The notes: a model not told the origin generated them from the letters alone. 64,000 nucleotides of DNA from JAZKAR01 sp040389065 (GCA_040389065.1 JAZKAR010000019.1:1-64000), one strand, 5' to 3'. Shown: positions 8,678 to 17,998, counted from the stretch's first letter. Program-made: numbers and translations.

Positions 8678-9246
8678 AACTTGACTATTTCATCCTAAAG
8701 TGTAGTGATAAACTCTAAAGCCAGCTTTTTCAAACCAAAAAGCTTAATTTAACTGAACAACAAATAAAAATTTATTTTAAAATTTTCATAAAAAATTTAT
8801 TATTGCAATAAAAATAACTTAATCTTAAAGATATAATTAATTTTTAATTTATTATATTAAATACACAAAAAAATATATAGCTATAATAAACCTTTACACT
8901 CTTGATAATATAGATCGAGCCATTATAAAAAATTTCCAAACAATACAAAAATTAAAACCAACATATTGTTTTAAATAACAATAACTAAAAATAGTATTTT
9001 ACACTTCTTATTAAACGAAAATTAATTTAACAATTTTTTACTAAAATTTCTTAAAACTTTAGCCTTTTATTATATTAAAGAGTCGGTGAGCGATATTTTT
9101 TAACGTAAAATTATGGTATTAGCATATTTATATGCATCTTGATTTTTATTGTGAATTATTAATTTATTATAAAATTTTTAAAGTATTATTTTATGACATC
9201 CCTTATAATTATTTTTTCTTGTTTTTTTAAGTCTTATCAAATTTTA
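8678..9246. other. AT-rich intergenic region
   Basis: About 570 bp of very AT-rich sequence lies between the start of the oxidase gene and the end of the lipid kinase gene. It must hold the oxidase promoter near 8680-8760, but no clear -35/-10 pair stands out. No reading frame or RNA gene is seen. Confidence 0.4.
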
Positions 9247-10152
9247 TTATTTTAAAAAAATAACAGCATTCTGAGAATATTTAAGAATTAAAGTTTTCGA
9301 TAAATTTACAACCTCACCATCAATTACTGCTTTAAATTGTTTTTTATAGCGAAATGAATGAACATTAATATTAAATGATTTAGCAATCACTACTTGATAA
9401 TCATTTTTATCGATTACTTTACGTATTAGTTTGCCCCATAACATTTTCAATAATGTCACTAACCTTAACGCTGGAACAATAATAATGCCTATTTCATTCG
9501 TATCTAGTATTCGAGCTTGGGGTAAATCTAATTCTTGCCATTGCAAGGGATTTGCACAAATAAAAATGACACTTGCACGACCATTAAAATAAAAATGCTC
9601 ATCGCTGGCAATAGAAAGATGTATCTGGCTATGGCGAGTGAAAATAATGACCCAAAGTGAGGCTAGTATGTCAATAAAACGATAGCGCCCTGTTATTTTT
9701 TTGAATCGCTCACGCGTATCAATAATATTTTTGTAAAGCCCTAAACTGATATTATTAAGAACAACGTTGTTATTGGCCATCAAAATTTTATAAGGTTGCG
9801 CACTTAAAAGTTCTAAATGTTCAACGGTTTCTTCAATTTTTTTATTATTATTGATGTATCGAGCAAAATAATTAAAGGTACCTAACGGAAGTACGCCTAC
9901 TGGTAGTGTTATATTATTTTCAATAACATGTTGAATGAATAAATTAGAGGTTCCATCGCCACCAGCTGTTAGTAAGGCATCTGGCTGCTTTGTTTGCCCC
10001 AATAAAGTAGGCAATGTATTTTTATGTAAATCTTTTATAGGAGTCCAGGTAATCGTAGCAGTATTTAGCCATGATGATTTAGCAAAAAGCTCTTTGAGCT
10101 TATCGAGTTCCTGACTGCCTGATTTTGAGTTAAAGAAAATGCGAAAATACAT
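9247..10152 (-). CDS. YegS/diacylglycerol kinase-type lipid kinase
   Basis: This 301-residue protein has the DAGK catalytic fold. The nucleotide-binding motif GGDGTSN sits in LLTAGGDGTSNLFIQ and is followed by GVLPLGTFNYFARY, equivalent to the conserved P-LG-T-N-A segment. A C-terminal half with beta-rich substrate-binding character ends in VIDGEVV-like family sequence. It should phosphorylate a lipid such as diacylglycerol at the inner membrane. The start is the ATG at 10152, not the TTG two codons earlier. It diverges from the PAP2 phosphatase gene with only 43 bp between them, so the two opposing lipid enzymes may share a control region. Confidence 0.85.
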   Translation of the reverse strand: MYFRIFFNSKSGSQELDKLKELFAKSSWLNTATITWTPIKDLHKNTLPTLLGQTKQPDALLTAGGDGTSNLFIQHVIENNITLPVGVLPLGTFNYFARYINNNKKIEETVEHLELLSAQPYKILMANNNVVLNNISLGLYKNIIDTRERFKKITGRYRFIDILASLWVIIFTRHSQIHLSIASDEHFYFNGRASVIFICANPLQWQELDLPQARILDTNEIGIIIVPALRLVTLLKMLWGKLIRKVIDKNDYQVVIAKSFNINVHSFRYKKQFKAVIDGEVVNLSKTLILKYSQNAVIFLK

Positions 10153-10195
10153 GGGCAACTTTTAAAATAAGTACGTAATATTTTAGGAACATAGC

Positions 10196-10792
10196 ATGAA
10201 AGTATACCTGACTGCGTTAAGTACAGTTTTTATAATGTCAGCCTTTATTGTATTGTGGGGGCGATCAAAGACTTGGCCCACATTACTAACAAGCTTAGAT
10301 ACCTTCTTTCTATCGTGGAAAAGAGAAATTGACCATCATCGCTTAATGTCAGTATTAATAGAAATAACTTCATTAGGTTCGGCTACGATAGTAGGCTTAG
10401 GAGGTTTTATAAGTTGTATAGCATTTATATTAAGCCAGCAATACTTAAAAGCATTACTAATTTTAATAGGTAGTTGCTCAGGAATTTTAGGCACGTATCT
10501 CAAAAAATGGATCGGAAAAATAAGGCCAGAAAATTCGCAAGGTTATATTTTTGGCTCTTCTTTTCCTAGTAATCATACGCTTATGTCGAGTAGCTTTTAC
10601 CCTTTACTGTATGGGCTAATATTCGCGAATACGTTTAATCATTTCAATCTATTCTTTTTTCTTGTAAGCATTAGCCTTCCTTTTTGGATAGGTATATCAC
10701 GTATCGTATTACGTGCACATTTTTTTAGCGATGTATTAGCAGGATGGTTGCTAGGAGGAACCATCGCCTGGGCCTGTTTATCTGTTCAATAA
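10196..10792 (+). CDS. PAP2 family lipid phosphatase
   Basis: This 198-residue membrane protein has five to six helices and the three acid-phosphatase motifs: KKWIGKIRP (K-x6-RP), SFPSNHTLMSS (PSxH, here with Asn before the His) and SRIVLRAHFFSDV (R, nucleophilic His, Asp). Family members dephosphorylate phosphatidic acid, phosphatidylglycerol phosphate or undecaprenyl pyrophosphate at the periplasmic face. AGGAA lies before the ATG. Its divergent neighbour makes phosphorylated lipid, so the pair may set a phosphorylation balance; that is inference. Confidence 0.88.
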   Translation: MKVYLTALSTVFIMSAFIVLWGRSKTWPTLLTSLDTFFLSWKREIDHHRLMSVLIEITSLGSATIVGLGGFISCIAFILSQQYLKALLILIGSCSGILGTYLKKWIGKIRPENSQGYIFGSSFPSNHTLMSSSFYPLLYGLIFANTFNHFNLFFFLVSISLPFWIGISRIVLRAHFFSDVLAGWLLGGTIAWACLSVQ

Positions 10793-11388
10793 CATTAAGC
10801 TATACGGAAATTACTTATAAGCAGAGAAACATCAAACATTAAATTTTCATTTTTGAGTAATTTATTGCTGCTTATACTCTCTAAAACATGAGCTAGCTCT
10901 CTTTTCCCCTTACCGTTTCTTAATTTTCATTTACTGTTTAAATAATTTTTGTTTGCATTTTTTATTTAATATCTTATAAAAACTCGGAAAGCATCATGCA
11001 TTTAACATAAGTTAAATTATGCGACTAAAACATATTTTATTTAAACCTTCACGGTATCACATTAACTATTCCATAACTGAAAATCATATATTAATAGCAT
11101 GTATGGAAAAATAATGAGACTAAGCATAGCTTAAACGATCATTTTATTCACGAGAAAAAACGGAACAACGCCCCCAGTAAATATAGATTAAAGTATAAAA
11201 AAACTTATCATTTCTCTTTTGTTTAATTTTTTTTATAACATACTCTAATTACTAACCGCCCTTCTGCCACTACCTTTTAGGGCTTCATCAGCTTTCTCGC
11301 TGTAAATGTATGGAAACACTCAAACTCAATATACTCTATTAATAATTTTTCCCGTTATTTAATGTATCTTTTAAGAACTTAGTCACCT
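10793..11388. other. AT-rich intergenic region upstream of the pilin gene
   Basis: About 600 bp without a credible gene. It contains the putative promoter region of the pilin gene, but I could not assign a clear promoter. No RNA gene is recognised. Confidence 0.35.
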
Positions 11389-11862
11389 ATGCTTAGAAAT
11401 AAACTTAAACTCAACGGTTTTACGCTGATTGAACTTATGATAGTAGTTGCTATTGTAGGCATTTTAGCGTCTATTGCCATGCCTATGTATAGAGATTATG
11501 TAATAAAAGCAAAATGGGCTGAAAATCTTAACATCATTAATAAAGTTAACAAAGTTGCCACAGAGTGTATACAACTAGCAGTTGATGTATGCCATACCCA
11601 TATTCACTTAACCGACCCTACCGCTATAGGTTTGGCTGAATGGCCAGCAGGAAAATACGGTGCTGTAACAAAAATTATTTTTTATCAGCGATCTAACTTT
11701 AAAAGCTTTCATGTCGTGTTGTACGGCACTGCTGAAGTAGGAGGCTACCGTTGGGATCGAGGGCTTACATCTGTGAATGATGGCTCATTCGTGCGCGCTC
11801 GAAGTGCTACAGATAGCGTACCTGACTGGATTGTAGATCAAGATCCTTTAGATCTTTGGTAA
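11389..11862 (+). CDS. Type IV pilin-like protein
   Basis: This 157-residue prepilin has a class III signal. The short basic leader ends in Gly10, cleavage is expected before Phe11, and Glu sits at mature position +5 (FTLIELMIVVAIVGILASIA). The hydrophobic helix is followed by a globular part, MPMYRDYVIKAKWAENL onwards. Two Cys (60 and 68) could form a disulfide, but the classical C-terminal disulfide loop is missing. It is a monocistronic gene without assembly genes nearby, so it is a minor or alternative pilin exported by machinery encoded elsewhere. Confidence 0.85.
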   Translation: MLRNKLKLNGFTLIELMIVVAIVGILASIAMPMYRDYVIKAKWAENLNIINKVNKVATECIQLAVDVCHTHIHLTDPTAIGLAEWPAGKYGAVTKIIFYQRSNFKSFHVVLYGTAEVGGYRWDRGLTSVNDGSFVRARSATDSVPDWIVDQDPLDLW

Positions 11863-11871
11863 ATTGACTAT

Positions 11872-11970
11872 TTTAGAAGTTACGCAGTTGGCTCTCTCGG
11901 CGTGGGACGCCCCGCGTTGCCATGCGGAGCATCCCATGCCTTGATAGTGCTCAACTGCGTAACTTCTAAA
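11872..11970. repeat. Near-palindromic element of 99 bp after the pilin gene
   Basis: The outer arms are perfect: TTTAGAAGTTACGCAGTTG (11872-11890) pairs with CAACTGCGTAACTTCTAAA (11952-11970). The inner part is a second, imperfect palindrome around GGCGTGGGAC and its counterpart ATCCCATGCC. A single strand would form one long cruciform or hairpin. It may be a MITE-like or REP-type element that also ends pilin transcription. A diverged relative may be at 16138-16200. Confidence 0.75.
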
Positions 11971-12422
11971 TTTAATGATTTTTTTGCTTACGTCATTTAA
12001 TTATAGCAATCGGTAATGCTTGAGCTACTCAATAAAACAATAAAAATCGCAATGCAAGCAAATAATTTTGTTAAGGTTAGATTATTAAAAATGATCGCAA
12101 TCATTTTTTTATAACCTCTTTATAGCTCTTATTAATCATTAAACCTTTATCACCTTAACTATTTTAGTTTATAAAAAATTTTTCTAATTATTTATTAACT
12201 ATTTACATTACAAAACTAAATAAATCCCCTTGCTTAAAGCTATACATTTTGAAGATAACGTCGATAACCTTGTGGGCTTTATATAACCATAATCACTAAT
12301 CTTTCTATATATTCATTTCAATAAGCCATATAAGCCTATTCGTTAAATGAATGATTTATTTTTTACGTCTATTTATTTCAACTCGGCCTATTGTCAATTT
12401 CGGCCAGCTCATTGAAAGGAGC

Positions 12423-13655
12423 ATGATGAAAAATGAAGTAAACTACGATGTGATTGTGATAGGAGGAGGCCCCATTGGGCTTTCAGCCGCTTATCATTTA
12501 AGTAAGCGTAAGGCTAAAACGCTGGTATTAGAGCAGTTTACTTTTTTTAATCAATTAGGCAGCTCTGCGGGGGTTTCCCGCCAGTTCCGTATTCCGTACC
12601 CTGAAGAATATATGGTAAAGCTTGTTAAGCAATCCATCCCCTTTTGGGATGAATTGCAAGCGCATACGCCTGTATCGTTAATGGACAAAGTGGGCACGCT
12701 TTGGTTTGGAGACCCTACCGTTCATTCTACAGAGGGAAATATTGGCGAAGCAGAAAAAGCCCTGCAAGCACAGAATGTACCCTATACCTCGCTCGATTCA
12801 AAAGAAATAGAAGAACGGTTTCACTTTAAACACTTACCAAAACATTATACCGGGCTGTTTCAAGCAGATGGCGCTAGTATTGATTTAAAAGCTACCCTAC
12901 AAACGTTGTACAACTGGAACTCAGAATCTTCTTTTGTAACATTACAAGAAGAAGCTCCTGTTACCAAAATTGAGCAAAAAAAAGGCAAGTTTGAAGTCAC
13001 TACACCCCAAGGCATTTTTGTTGCTGAAAAAATAGTGATTGTGCCTGGCCCTTATGTTAATGGTGTTGTTAATCTATTGAATTTTACCGTAGAAGCCACG
13101 TACTGGAATATGGCTTCAGCCTTTTATAAAAAGAAAAAACCTGATATCCAATATCCTACATGGTTTGTATTTCAAAACCCTCAAGGTGATAACGGTAACC
13201 AGTTTTATGGTTTTCCAGAAGTCGCATGGAACTACCCTGGCTACATTCGCGTGGCTTCAGATTTTGTCATCTCTCCCTTGAGCTCCCCTAGTGAACGAAC
13301 ACTCATTCCTAACCCTCAAGAACTGGCTTACACAGCACAATGGGTCAAAGACCATATGGAAGGTTTAGATCCCACTCCTTGCTATACCTCTACTTGCCTT
13401 ATTTCTCTAAGCAAAATTCCTAATAAAGAATTGATTATTGATTTTGCGCCTTCTTATGTACCCAACCATAAAAATATTGTGATCTATGCAACTGGCTGGG
13501 CAGGCAAATTTGTTCCTTTGTTAGGAAAAATTTTGTCAGATTTAGCATTAGATGGTCATACCCCGTTTGATATTTCACATTTTGCATTAGGCAGCACGTA
13601 CTTCAAACCTTTCACACCTAAAACCTCCCCTTCCTCCAAACCAGCGCATATTTAA
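12423..13655 (+). CDS. Sarcosine oxidase/N-methyltryptophan oxidase-like FAD enzyme
   Basis: This 410-residue flavoprotein starts MMKNEVNYDV, with AAGGAG before the ATG; an upstream extension is rejected. The dinucleotide fold is GGGPIGLSAA (residues 14-23), followed by family segments SAGVSRQFRIPYPEEY and, near the end, YATGWAGKFVPLLGKILSDLA and DISHF. Cys320 (PTPCYTST) aligns with the Cys that binds FAD covalently in monomeric sarcosine oxidase. It should oxidise an N-methyl or secondary amine, releasing hydrogen peroxide. It is followed 15 bp later by a second flavin amine oxidase, forming a probable operon. Confidence 0.85.
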   Translation: MMKNEVNYDVIVIGGGPIGLSAAYHLSKRKAKTLVLEQFTFFNQLGSSAGVSRQFRIPYPEEYMVKLVKQSIPFWDELQAHTPVSLMDKVGTLWFGDPTVHSTEGNIGEAEKALQAQNVPYTSLDSKEIEERFHFKHLPKHYTGLFQADGASIDLKATLQTLYNWNSESSFVTLQEEAPVTKIEQKKGKFEVTTPQGIFVAEKIVIVPGPYVNGVVNLLNFTVEATYWNMASAFYKKKKPDIQYPTWFVFQNPQGDNGNQFYGFPEVAWNYPGYIRVASDFVISPLSSPSERTLIPNPQELAYTAQWVKDHMEGLDPTPCYTSTCLISLSKIPNKELIIDFAPSYVPNHKNIVIYATGWAGKFVPLLGKILSDLALDGHTPFDISHFALGSTYFKPFTPKTSPSSKPAHI

Positions 13656-13670
13656 GAAAGGATATATCTC

Positions 13671-15665
13671 ATGAAACATAAAACATATTCGATTTTTGGG
13701 GCGGGAGCAGCGGGTTTATATACGGCATGGCGATTATTAAATGGGTCGCCAAAAAGTGAAGCAGATAAGGTTAAACAACTTACTAAGGGCGATACTCTCG
13801 AATTATATGATTGGGGTCAATACGACTTCTCAAAAAATCATCCTGGCTCGCGTGCTGCTGGTGCTCGTATTTGCACATGGCATTATGAAAATGACAAAGC
13901 AAAATCTTATCTTGAATTGGGAGGGATGCGCTATTCAGAGTGGAACGGAGATAATAGTGCCAGCGCTGCAGGGCATCGTGTTGTTACCACAGTCATTAAA
14001 GAACTGGGGCTAGATCCTTACTCAGTACCGTTTAATGAATCAACGAATCCTCTATATTATTTGCGCACGAAAAACATGTATTTGAACCAAATTACATCGA
14101 ATAATCCTGCACCTTACTACGTAGATCATTATGGTGCAGATGATTCTCCTGATACTGGTTTTAATACGGTGGAATTATTAGCAGGCACACAAAAGACGCT
14201 TCCTCAAACGCGTGCACAGTGGTGTGAGTTTTATCAAAAAGGTAAAATTGTTGTAGATTTACCTGAGGCCTCTGTTTATCAAAAAGGCGACTTATTTCAG
14301 GATATTGGCTACTGGAATTTAATGTACGATCAGTTAGGGTCAGAAGGCTATAGCTATACATCTGATGGCAATGGCTATACCTCTAACGTCATCAACTGGA
14401 ATTCAGCTGTTGCTGTGCAAGCAAACAATGAGTTCACGCCAGGCACTGAGTACAAAACGCTGACAACAGGTTATTCAAGTATATTCAACACATTGTTTGA
14501 TGCCATTGTAATTCTTGCAAAAAAGAAAGGTGTTAACTTCGCGTATGTTCCTAATACACGATTGCATTCTATTCTCAAAATAAAAGATACCATTCATTAC
14601 GCTATTGCAACCCGCGAGCGCCCCAACAAAAAATCGGCCTCTAAAACAACGACAGCAGCTTGGTTAGCTATGCCCCGCTACGCTTTAGAATTGGTAGCTC
14701 AGGCAACACGCTATGAAGACCATGAAGGATTAGATGTACTGAATCATCAAAAAGTTCAACTTTATCTTGAATCTGCTGTTATGCAACCCTCGTATAAAGT
14801 GGGTATGTTTTTTGATAGCGAATGGTGGTTAGATGCTGCTAATACACCTTACCCACCTCAATTAGCAAGCTATGAACTCACACAAAAAGTTTTAGAGCAG
14901 CTAGCAAAAGCAGGATTTCCTAAACGCTATATTGTCGCCTTCAAAAACTCGCCTCAACTGATAGAAACCCCTTACGCCTCAAAAGACAGTTTTATTTTGG
15001 CGGTAGAAACAACCATTCAAGAGCGACTAACCTTTAAAGAGGAAGAACAACTCTTAGCAGTTGCACAATGTAATACTATCGGGCCTAGTGTTACAGATAC
15101 GCCTATTCGGCAAGTGGTTTACTTTGGAAATAATGCCACCACACCCCAAGAGAAACCAATTTATGGTTTGCTGGCAAGTTATGATGATGAAATGTACACC
15201 GACTTTTGGAAAGAACTAGAGATAGGGTCTCACCGCGACACTAAAATTCCTATGAGTGAAAATACCCAACCCTTAGAGGGGCCGCGTAAAGTGCCACCTG
15301 AAATGGTAAAAATGCTGCGACAGCAGCTAGCTGCTGTACATTTCGGCCCTCAATCAGATTTTAGTGCGGTTCCTGAACCTCTAGAAGCAAGGTATATGGA
15401 TTGGTCATTACCACCGTTTAATGCGGGGTATCATGCATATGCAGCCCACTATAATGTATGCGATGTGCAACAAAAAATTCGCAAACCTTCCCAACTAATT
15501 GAAGGCGCTGATGCAGATATCTTTATTGTAGGTGAAGCCTACTCTAATGACCAGGCTTGGGTAGAGGGCGCGTTTTGTACGTCGGAATCGGTACTGAATG
15601 ATTTTTTTGGTATTGAACCGATTATAGATAATAAAGATTACCCTTTTATTTGCCCATGTTGTTAA
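13671..15665 (+). CDS. FAD-dependent L-amino-acid oxidase-like protein
   Basis: This 664-residue flavin monoamine oxidase superfamily protein has an N-terminal FAD fold, FGAGAAGLYTAWRLL, then the segment ICTWHYENDKAKSYLELGGMRY typical of L-amino-acid oxidases. A C-terminal FAD-contact region, IFIVGEAYSNDQAWVEGAF, is also visible. AAAGGA precedes the ATG. The last residues PFICPCC form an odd Cys-rich tail. It probably deaminates a free amino acid to a keto acid, ammonia and peroxide. The coupled upstream enzyme suggests a joint amine catabolic or peroxide-generating role; the substrate is open. Confidence 0.83.
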   Translation: MKHKTYSIFGAGAAGLYTAWRLLNGSPKSEADKVKQLTKGDTLELYDWGQYDFSKNHPGSRAAGARICTWHYENDKAKSYLELGGMRYSEWNGDNSASAAGHRVVTTVIKELGLDPYSVPFNESTNPLYYLRTKNMYLNQITSNNPAPYYVDHYGADDSPDTGFNTVELLAGTQKTLPQTRAQWCEFYQKGKIVVDLPEASVYQKGDLFQDIGYWNLMYDQLGSEGYSYTSDGNGYTSNVINWNSAVAVQANNEFTPGTEYKTLTTGYSSIFNTLFDAIVILAKKKGVNFAYVPNTRLHSILKIKDTIHYAIATRERPNKKSASKTTTAAWLAMPRYALELVAQATRYEDHEGLDVLNHQKVQLYLESAVMQPSYKVGMFFDSEWWLDAANTPYPPQLASYELTQKVLEQLAKAGFPKRYIVAFKNSPQLIETPYASKDSFILAVETTIQERLTFKEEEQLLAVAQCNTIGPSVTDTPIRQVVYFGNNATTPQEKPIYGLLASYDDEMYTDFWKELEIGSHRDTKIPMSENTQPLEGPRKVPPEMVKMLRQQLAAVHFGPQSDFSAVPEPLEARYMDWSLPPFNAGYHAYAAHYNVCDVQQKIRKPSQLIEGADADIFIVGEAYSNDQAWVEGAFCTSESVLNDFFGIEPIIDNKDYPFICPCC

Positions 15666-15677
15666 GTGTAATGTTCA

Positions 15678-15703
15678 AGCCTTAATAGTATTCTATTAAG
15701 GCT
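15678..15703. terminator. Bidirectional terminator-like hairpin
   Basis: An 11-bp perfect stem, AGCCTTAATAG and CTATTAAGGCT, encloses a TATT loop. It lies between the stop of the flavin oxidase gene and the 3' end of the oppositely read HU-like gene. T-rich sequence follows weakly. Confidence 0.65.
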
Positions 15704-15731
15704 ATTATCTTAATATCAATAGAAAAGTTAC

Positions 15732-16001
15732 TTAGTGCACGCTGCTATTTGTTGTGCCTTGAGGAATAAACGCTAACGTTTTAGTAGCATTTGCTTTAAC
15801 TGAGTTCTTTGAAGGCTGGCTTTCTTTTTTTTCAGAATACTCTTCAGGCGTAAATTTACCCAGGCCAGGTAGTATTACAGGTTCAGAGCGAGAAAGTACC
15901 ATTTTAATAGCATGATCTAAGGCATCCACATAAAGTTCAATCTCATTCTGTGATGAACGAATTTCTGCTATTACTTTAGACAAATTTCTTTTTACATACA
16001 T
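15732..16001 (-). CDS. HU/IHF-like DNA-binding protein, diverged
   Basis: This 89-residue protein has the layout of the HU family. A helical N-terminal half (SKVIAEIRSSQNEIELYVDA) is followed by the beta-arm entry VILPGLGKFTPEEYSEKK, equivalent to the conserved G-x-G-x-F segment, and an end resembling the C-terminal KTLAFIP. The arm is shorter and Ser/Asn-rich, so DNA bending ability is uncertain. It may mark the edge of the mobile region, since phage and island genes begin just after it. Confidence 0.6.
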   Translation of the reverse strand: MYVKRNLSKVIAEIRSSQNEIELYVDALDHAIKMVLSRSEPVILPGLGKFTPEEYSEKKESQPSKNSVKANATKTLAFIPQGTTNSSVH

Positions 16002-16331
16002 GATAACCCCAGCTTTTTAAACACCTTAAGCCTATATCGTCTGAAAAAAAATTTAGTCAATGACAAAAGAAGATTTTCATTTCATCGATGTGGGTATTTA
16101 CAACAGTCTATGTAGCAAGCATGGTATCTATGCATTATAGAAATTACGCGGTTAAACTCTATCAACGCCTGGCAACGCAGCCAATACAAGAAGTACGGCA
16201 AGTTGCCAATACGTCATGAGAGCCTAATACGAAACTTCACTATTATTTGGATCAATGCTTTTACCGCTAGCAAAGTATTCTTACCGAGGGCAATTACATA
16301 CCCTCTTGCCCTTAGATATTAGCTTATCTTA
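16002..16331. other. Intergenic region with possible repeat remnant
   Basis: No gene is seen. The segment 16138-16200, beginning AGAAATTACGCGGTT, resembles the outer arm of the palindrome at 11872, but the right arm is not recognisable. Confidence 0.35.
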
Positions 16332-16838
16332 TCAACAAAAAAATGCATCTAATTCGAATCGTTGCCTACATTTCTTTGCTTTACTTATAGCTTCTTCCAT
16401 ACGCTCAGGCGTAGCTGTATTTGAGGTGCCGATATAAAATCGTTTAGCAGACATACCGCGCCTCATAGGTATTGCCTCGGCATACAATTCTTCAGTATTT
16501 CTATTTTTCTTTTTCATTTTAACTAATCTTACCCCTCGTATTCCAAGAGGTATTTTTTTGTTTTTATTTTCGACTGTAGGTCTTTTAACTAATTTTGGAT
16601 AGTAAATACTCGCCAGAAATGAAATAGCCTCTTGTAAAGACTCTACCGCTCCGCCATAGGCCGTATCTGAGAAAAAGGTGGACGGTTTTTCAAACCTAAC
16701 CTGCCAACCGTGAGTATTCGTTTTTTCAATATCTATTCGTGTAACATGAGTAGGAACATTTAATACACCTGAACCCTCAACCTGAACTTCCCTAACTTTT
16801 AGCTTCTCAAGTTTTTCAGGAAAAGCTATTTTCATCAT
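16332..16838 (-). CDS. Phage protein with tandem AP2-like DNA-binding domains (paralogue of 60638-61159)
   Basis: This 168-residue protein has two units that match the AP2/integrase-type DNA-binding pattern. Residues 33-80 include RIDIEKTNTHGWQVRFEKP, then FFSD and an alanine-containing helix. Residues 99-160 include GIRGVR, ELYAEAIPM, KRFYIGT and a final helix. The same protein, clearly similar along its whole length, is encoded beside the prophage integrase at 60638. The start ATGATG has GAGGAGG in front. Here no integrase is adjacent, so the gene looks like a leftover of an older or duplicated prophage end. Confidence 0.6.
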   Translation of the reverse strand: MMKIAFPEKLEKLKVREVQVEGSGVLNVPTHVTRIDIEKTNTHGWQVRFEKPSTFFSDTAYGGAVESLQEAISFLASIYYPKLVKRPTVENKNKKIPLGIRGVRLVKMKKKNRNTEELYAEAIPMRRGMSAKRFYIGTSNTATPERMEEAISKAKKCRQRFELDAFFC

Positions 16839-17013
16839 TAGCCTCCTCTTTGATTTATAGTTATTTTATACACTAATTTATTAATTAGTTACAATAATTT
16901 GATTGTAAAAAAACTTTAATATCTTAAAAATTTTAAAACTATTCACAATAAAAAGAAGCAATAAGGCATTATTTCATCAGCATACAAAACGGCACAATTA
17001 AAATAACTCGAAT

Positions 17014-17047
17014 TTAGTTGACTATTGGGCAAAAAAATACCATGTTA
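17014..17047 (+). promoter_or_regulatory. Probable promoter of the decayed toxin-antitoxin copy
   Basis: TTGACT is followed at about 17 bp spacing by CATGTT, the same arrangement as TTGACT and CATATT before the intact antitoxin at 24473. The sequence before it, with CAAAACGGCACAATT at 16985-16999, is also shared. Confidence 0.5.
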
Positions 17048-17081
17048 AGCACATATTTAAATACCAACTTGAGTACCTATT

Positions 17082-17331
17082 ATGGAAATGCTACTAGCCA
17101 AAGCATCTGTAAGCATCACAGAGTTAAAAAAAGCCCTAGTACCGTTATTGAACAAGCCCAGGGCGCGCCTATTGCGATCTTGAATCATAATAAACCTGAA
17201 GCTTATCTTGTTCCTGCTGCGACCTTTGCGGCTTTAATGGAACGGATAGACGATATTGAGTTAGCTGAAATCATTCAACAACGAAAAAGTAGCCCTGAAG
17301 TAGAGGTAACACTTGATGACTTATAAGCTAA
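17082..17331 (+). pseudogene. Phd/YefM antitoxin, frameshifted copy
   Basis: The nucleotide sequence is nearly the same as the intact antitoxin gene at 24473. One A is missing from the adenine run after codon 15 (seven instead of eight), which shifts the frame. A longer frame from 17018 reads the C-terminal part (SPSTVIEQAQGAPIAILNHN and on) with an unrelated N-terminus. Loss of the native start region makes DNA binding and autoregulation unlikely. Confidence 0.8.
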
Positions 17332-17998
17332 TTTTCAAATAGAAAGCTTTTGATGAATGGGAATGGATAACTAGCGCCCCTCGTATAAAATCACTTAAGG
17401 GAGAGAAAAACCGTATTCGCTGGATTTCACGCGCAGAGGCCAACAGGCTTATTGCTTGTTTACCTCCACATCTAGCAGTTATGGCTGAGTTTAGTCTGCA
17501 AACTGGCTTCGCCGTCGGAATGTTACGCATCTAAAATGGAGTGAAGTTGATTTAGCACGAAAGATGGCGTGGGTCTTGCCTTCTGAATCTAAAAATAGGA
17601 AAGCGCTTGCAGTACCGCTCAGCAATAAGGCGTGCACAATTCTTAAGAAGCAGCTTGAAGAATATGGGAAGATTAGTAAATGGGTATTTCCTTATCGTGA
17701 TAAACCTGTGGTACAGACTTCTACAAAAGCATTTAGAGATGCTTTAGAACGTGCTGAAATAGAGGACTTTAGGTGGCATGACTTTTGCCATACGTGGGCA
17801 AGCTGGCATATACAAAAAGATAACCCATTAATGGTTTTAAAAGAATTAGGGAGATGGTCTTGTTTGCGAATGGTTCAGCGCTATGCGCATTTGAGTTCTG
17901 GGCATTTGAGGGCTTATGTAGATCATACTGAAGATAAAGTTACCTTACCTGCACTTTCTCAGGAAAATAATGTAAAGTCTTTGGAATTTGTGGCTTGA
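17317..17998 (+). pseudogene. RelE-like toxin start fused to a truncated tyrosine recombinase
   Basis: The first bases encode the start of the toxin (TYKLIF, then a stop). From the shared motif GATGAATGGGA at about 17353 the sequence continues as the recombinase gene of 26049-27038 from its DEWEW codons on. Everything between is missing. The recombinase part has lost one base beside the first catalytic Arg (GGCTTCGC instead of GGACTTCGC). The HxxR motif reads HDFCHTW, so the Arg is now Cys. An open frame from 17564 would still give 144 C-terminal residues including RYAHL. Confidence 0.85.
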
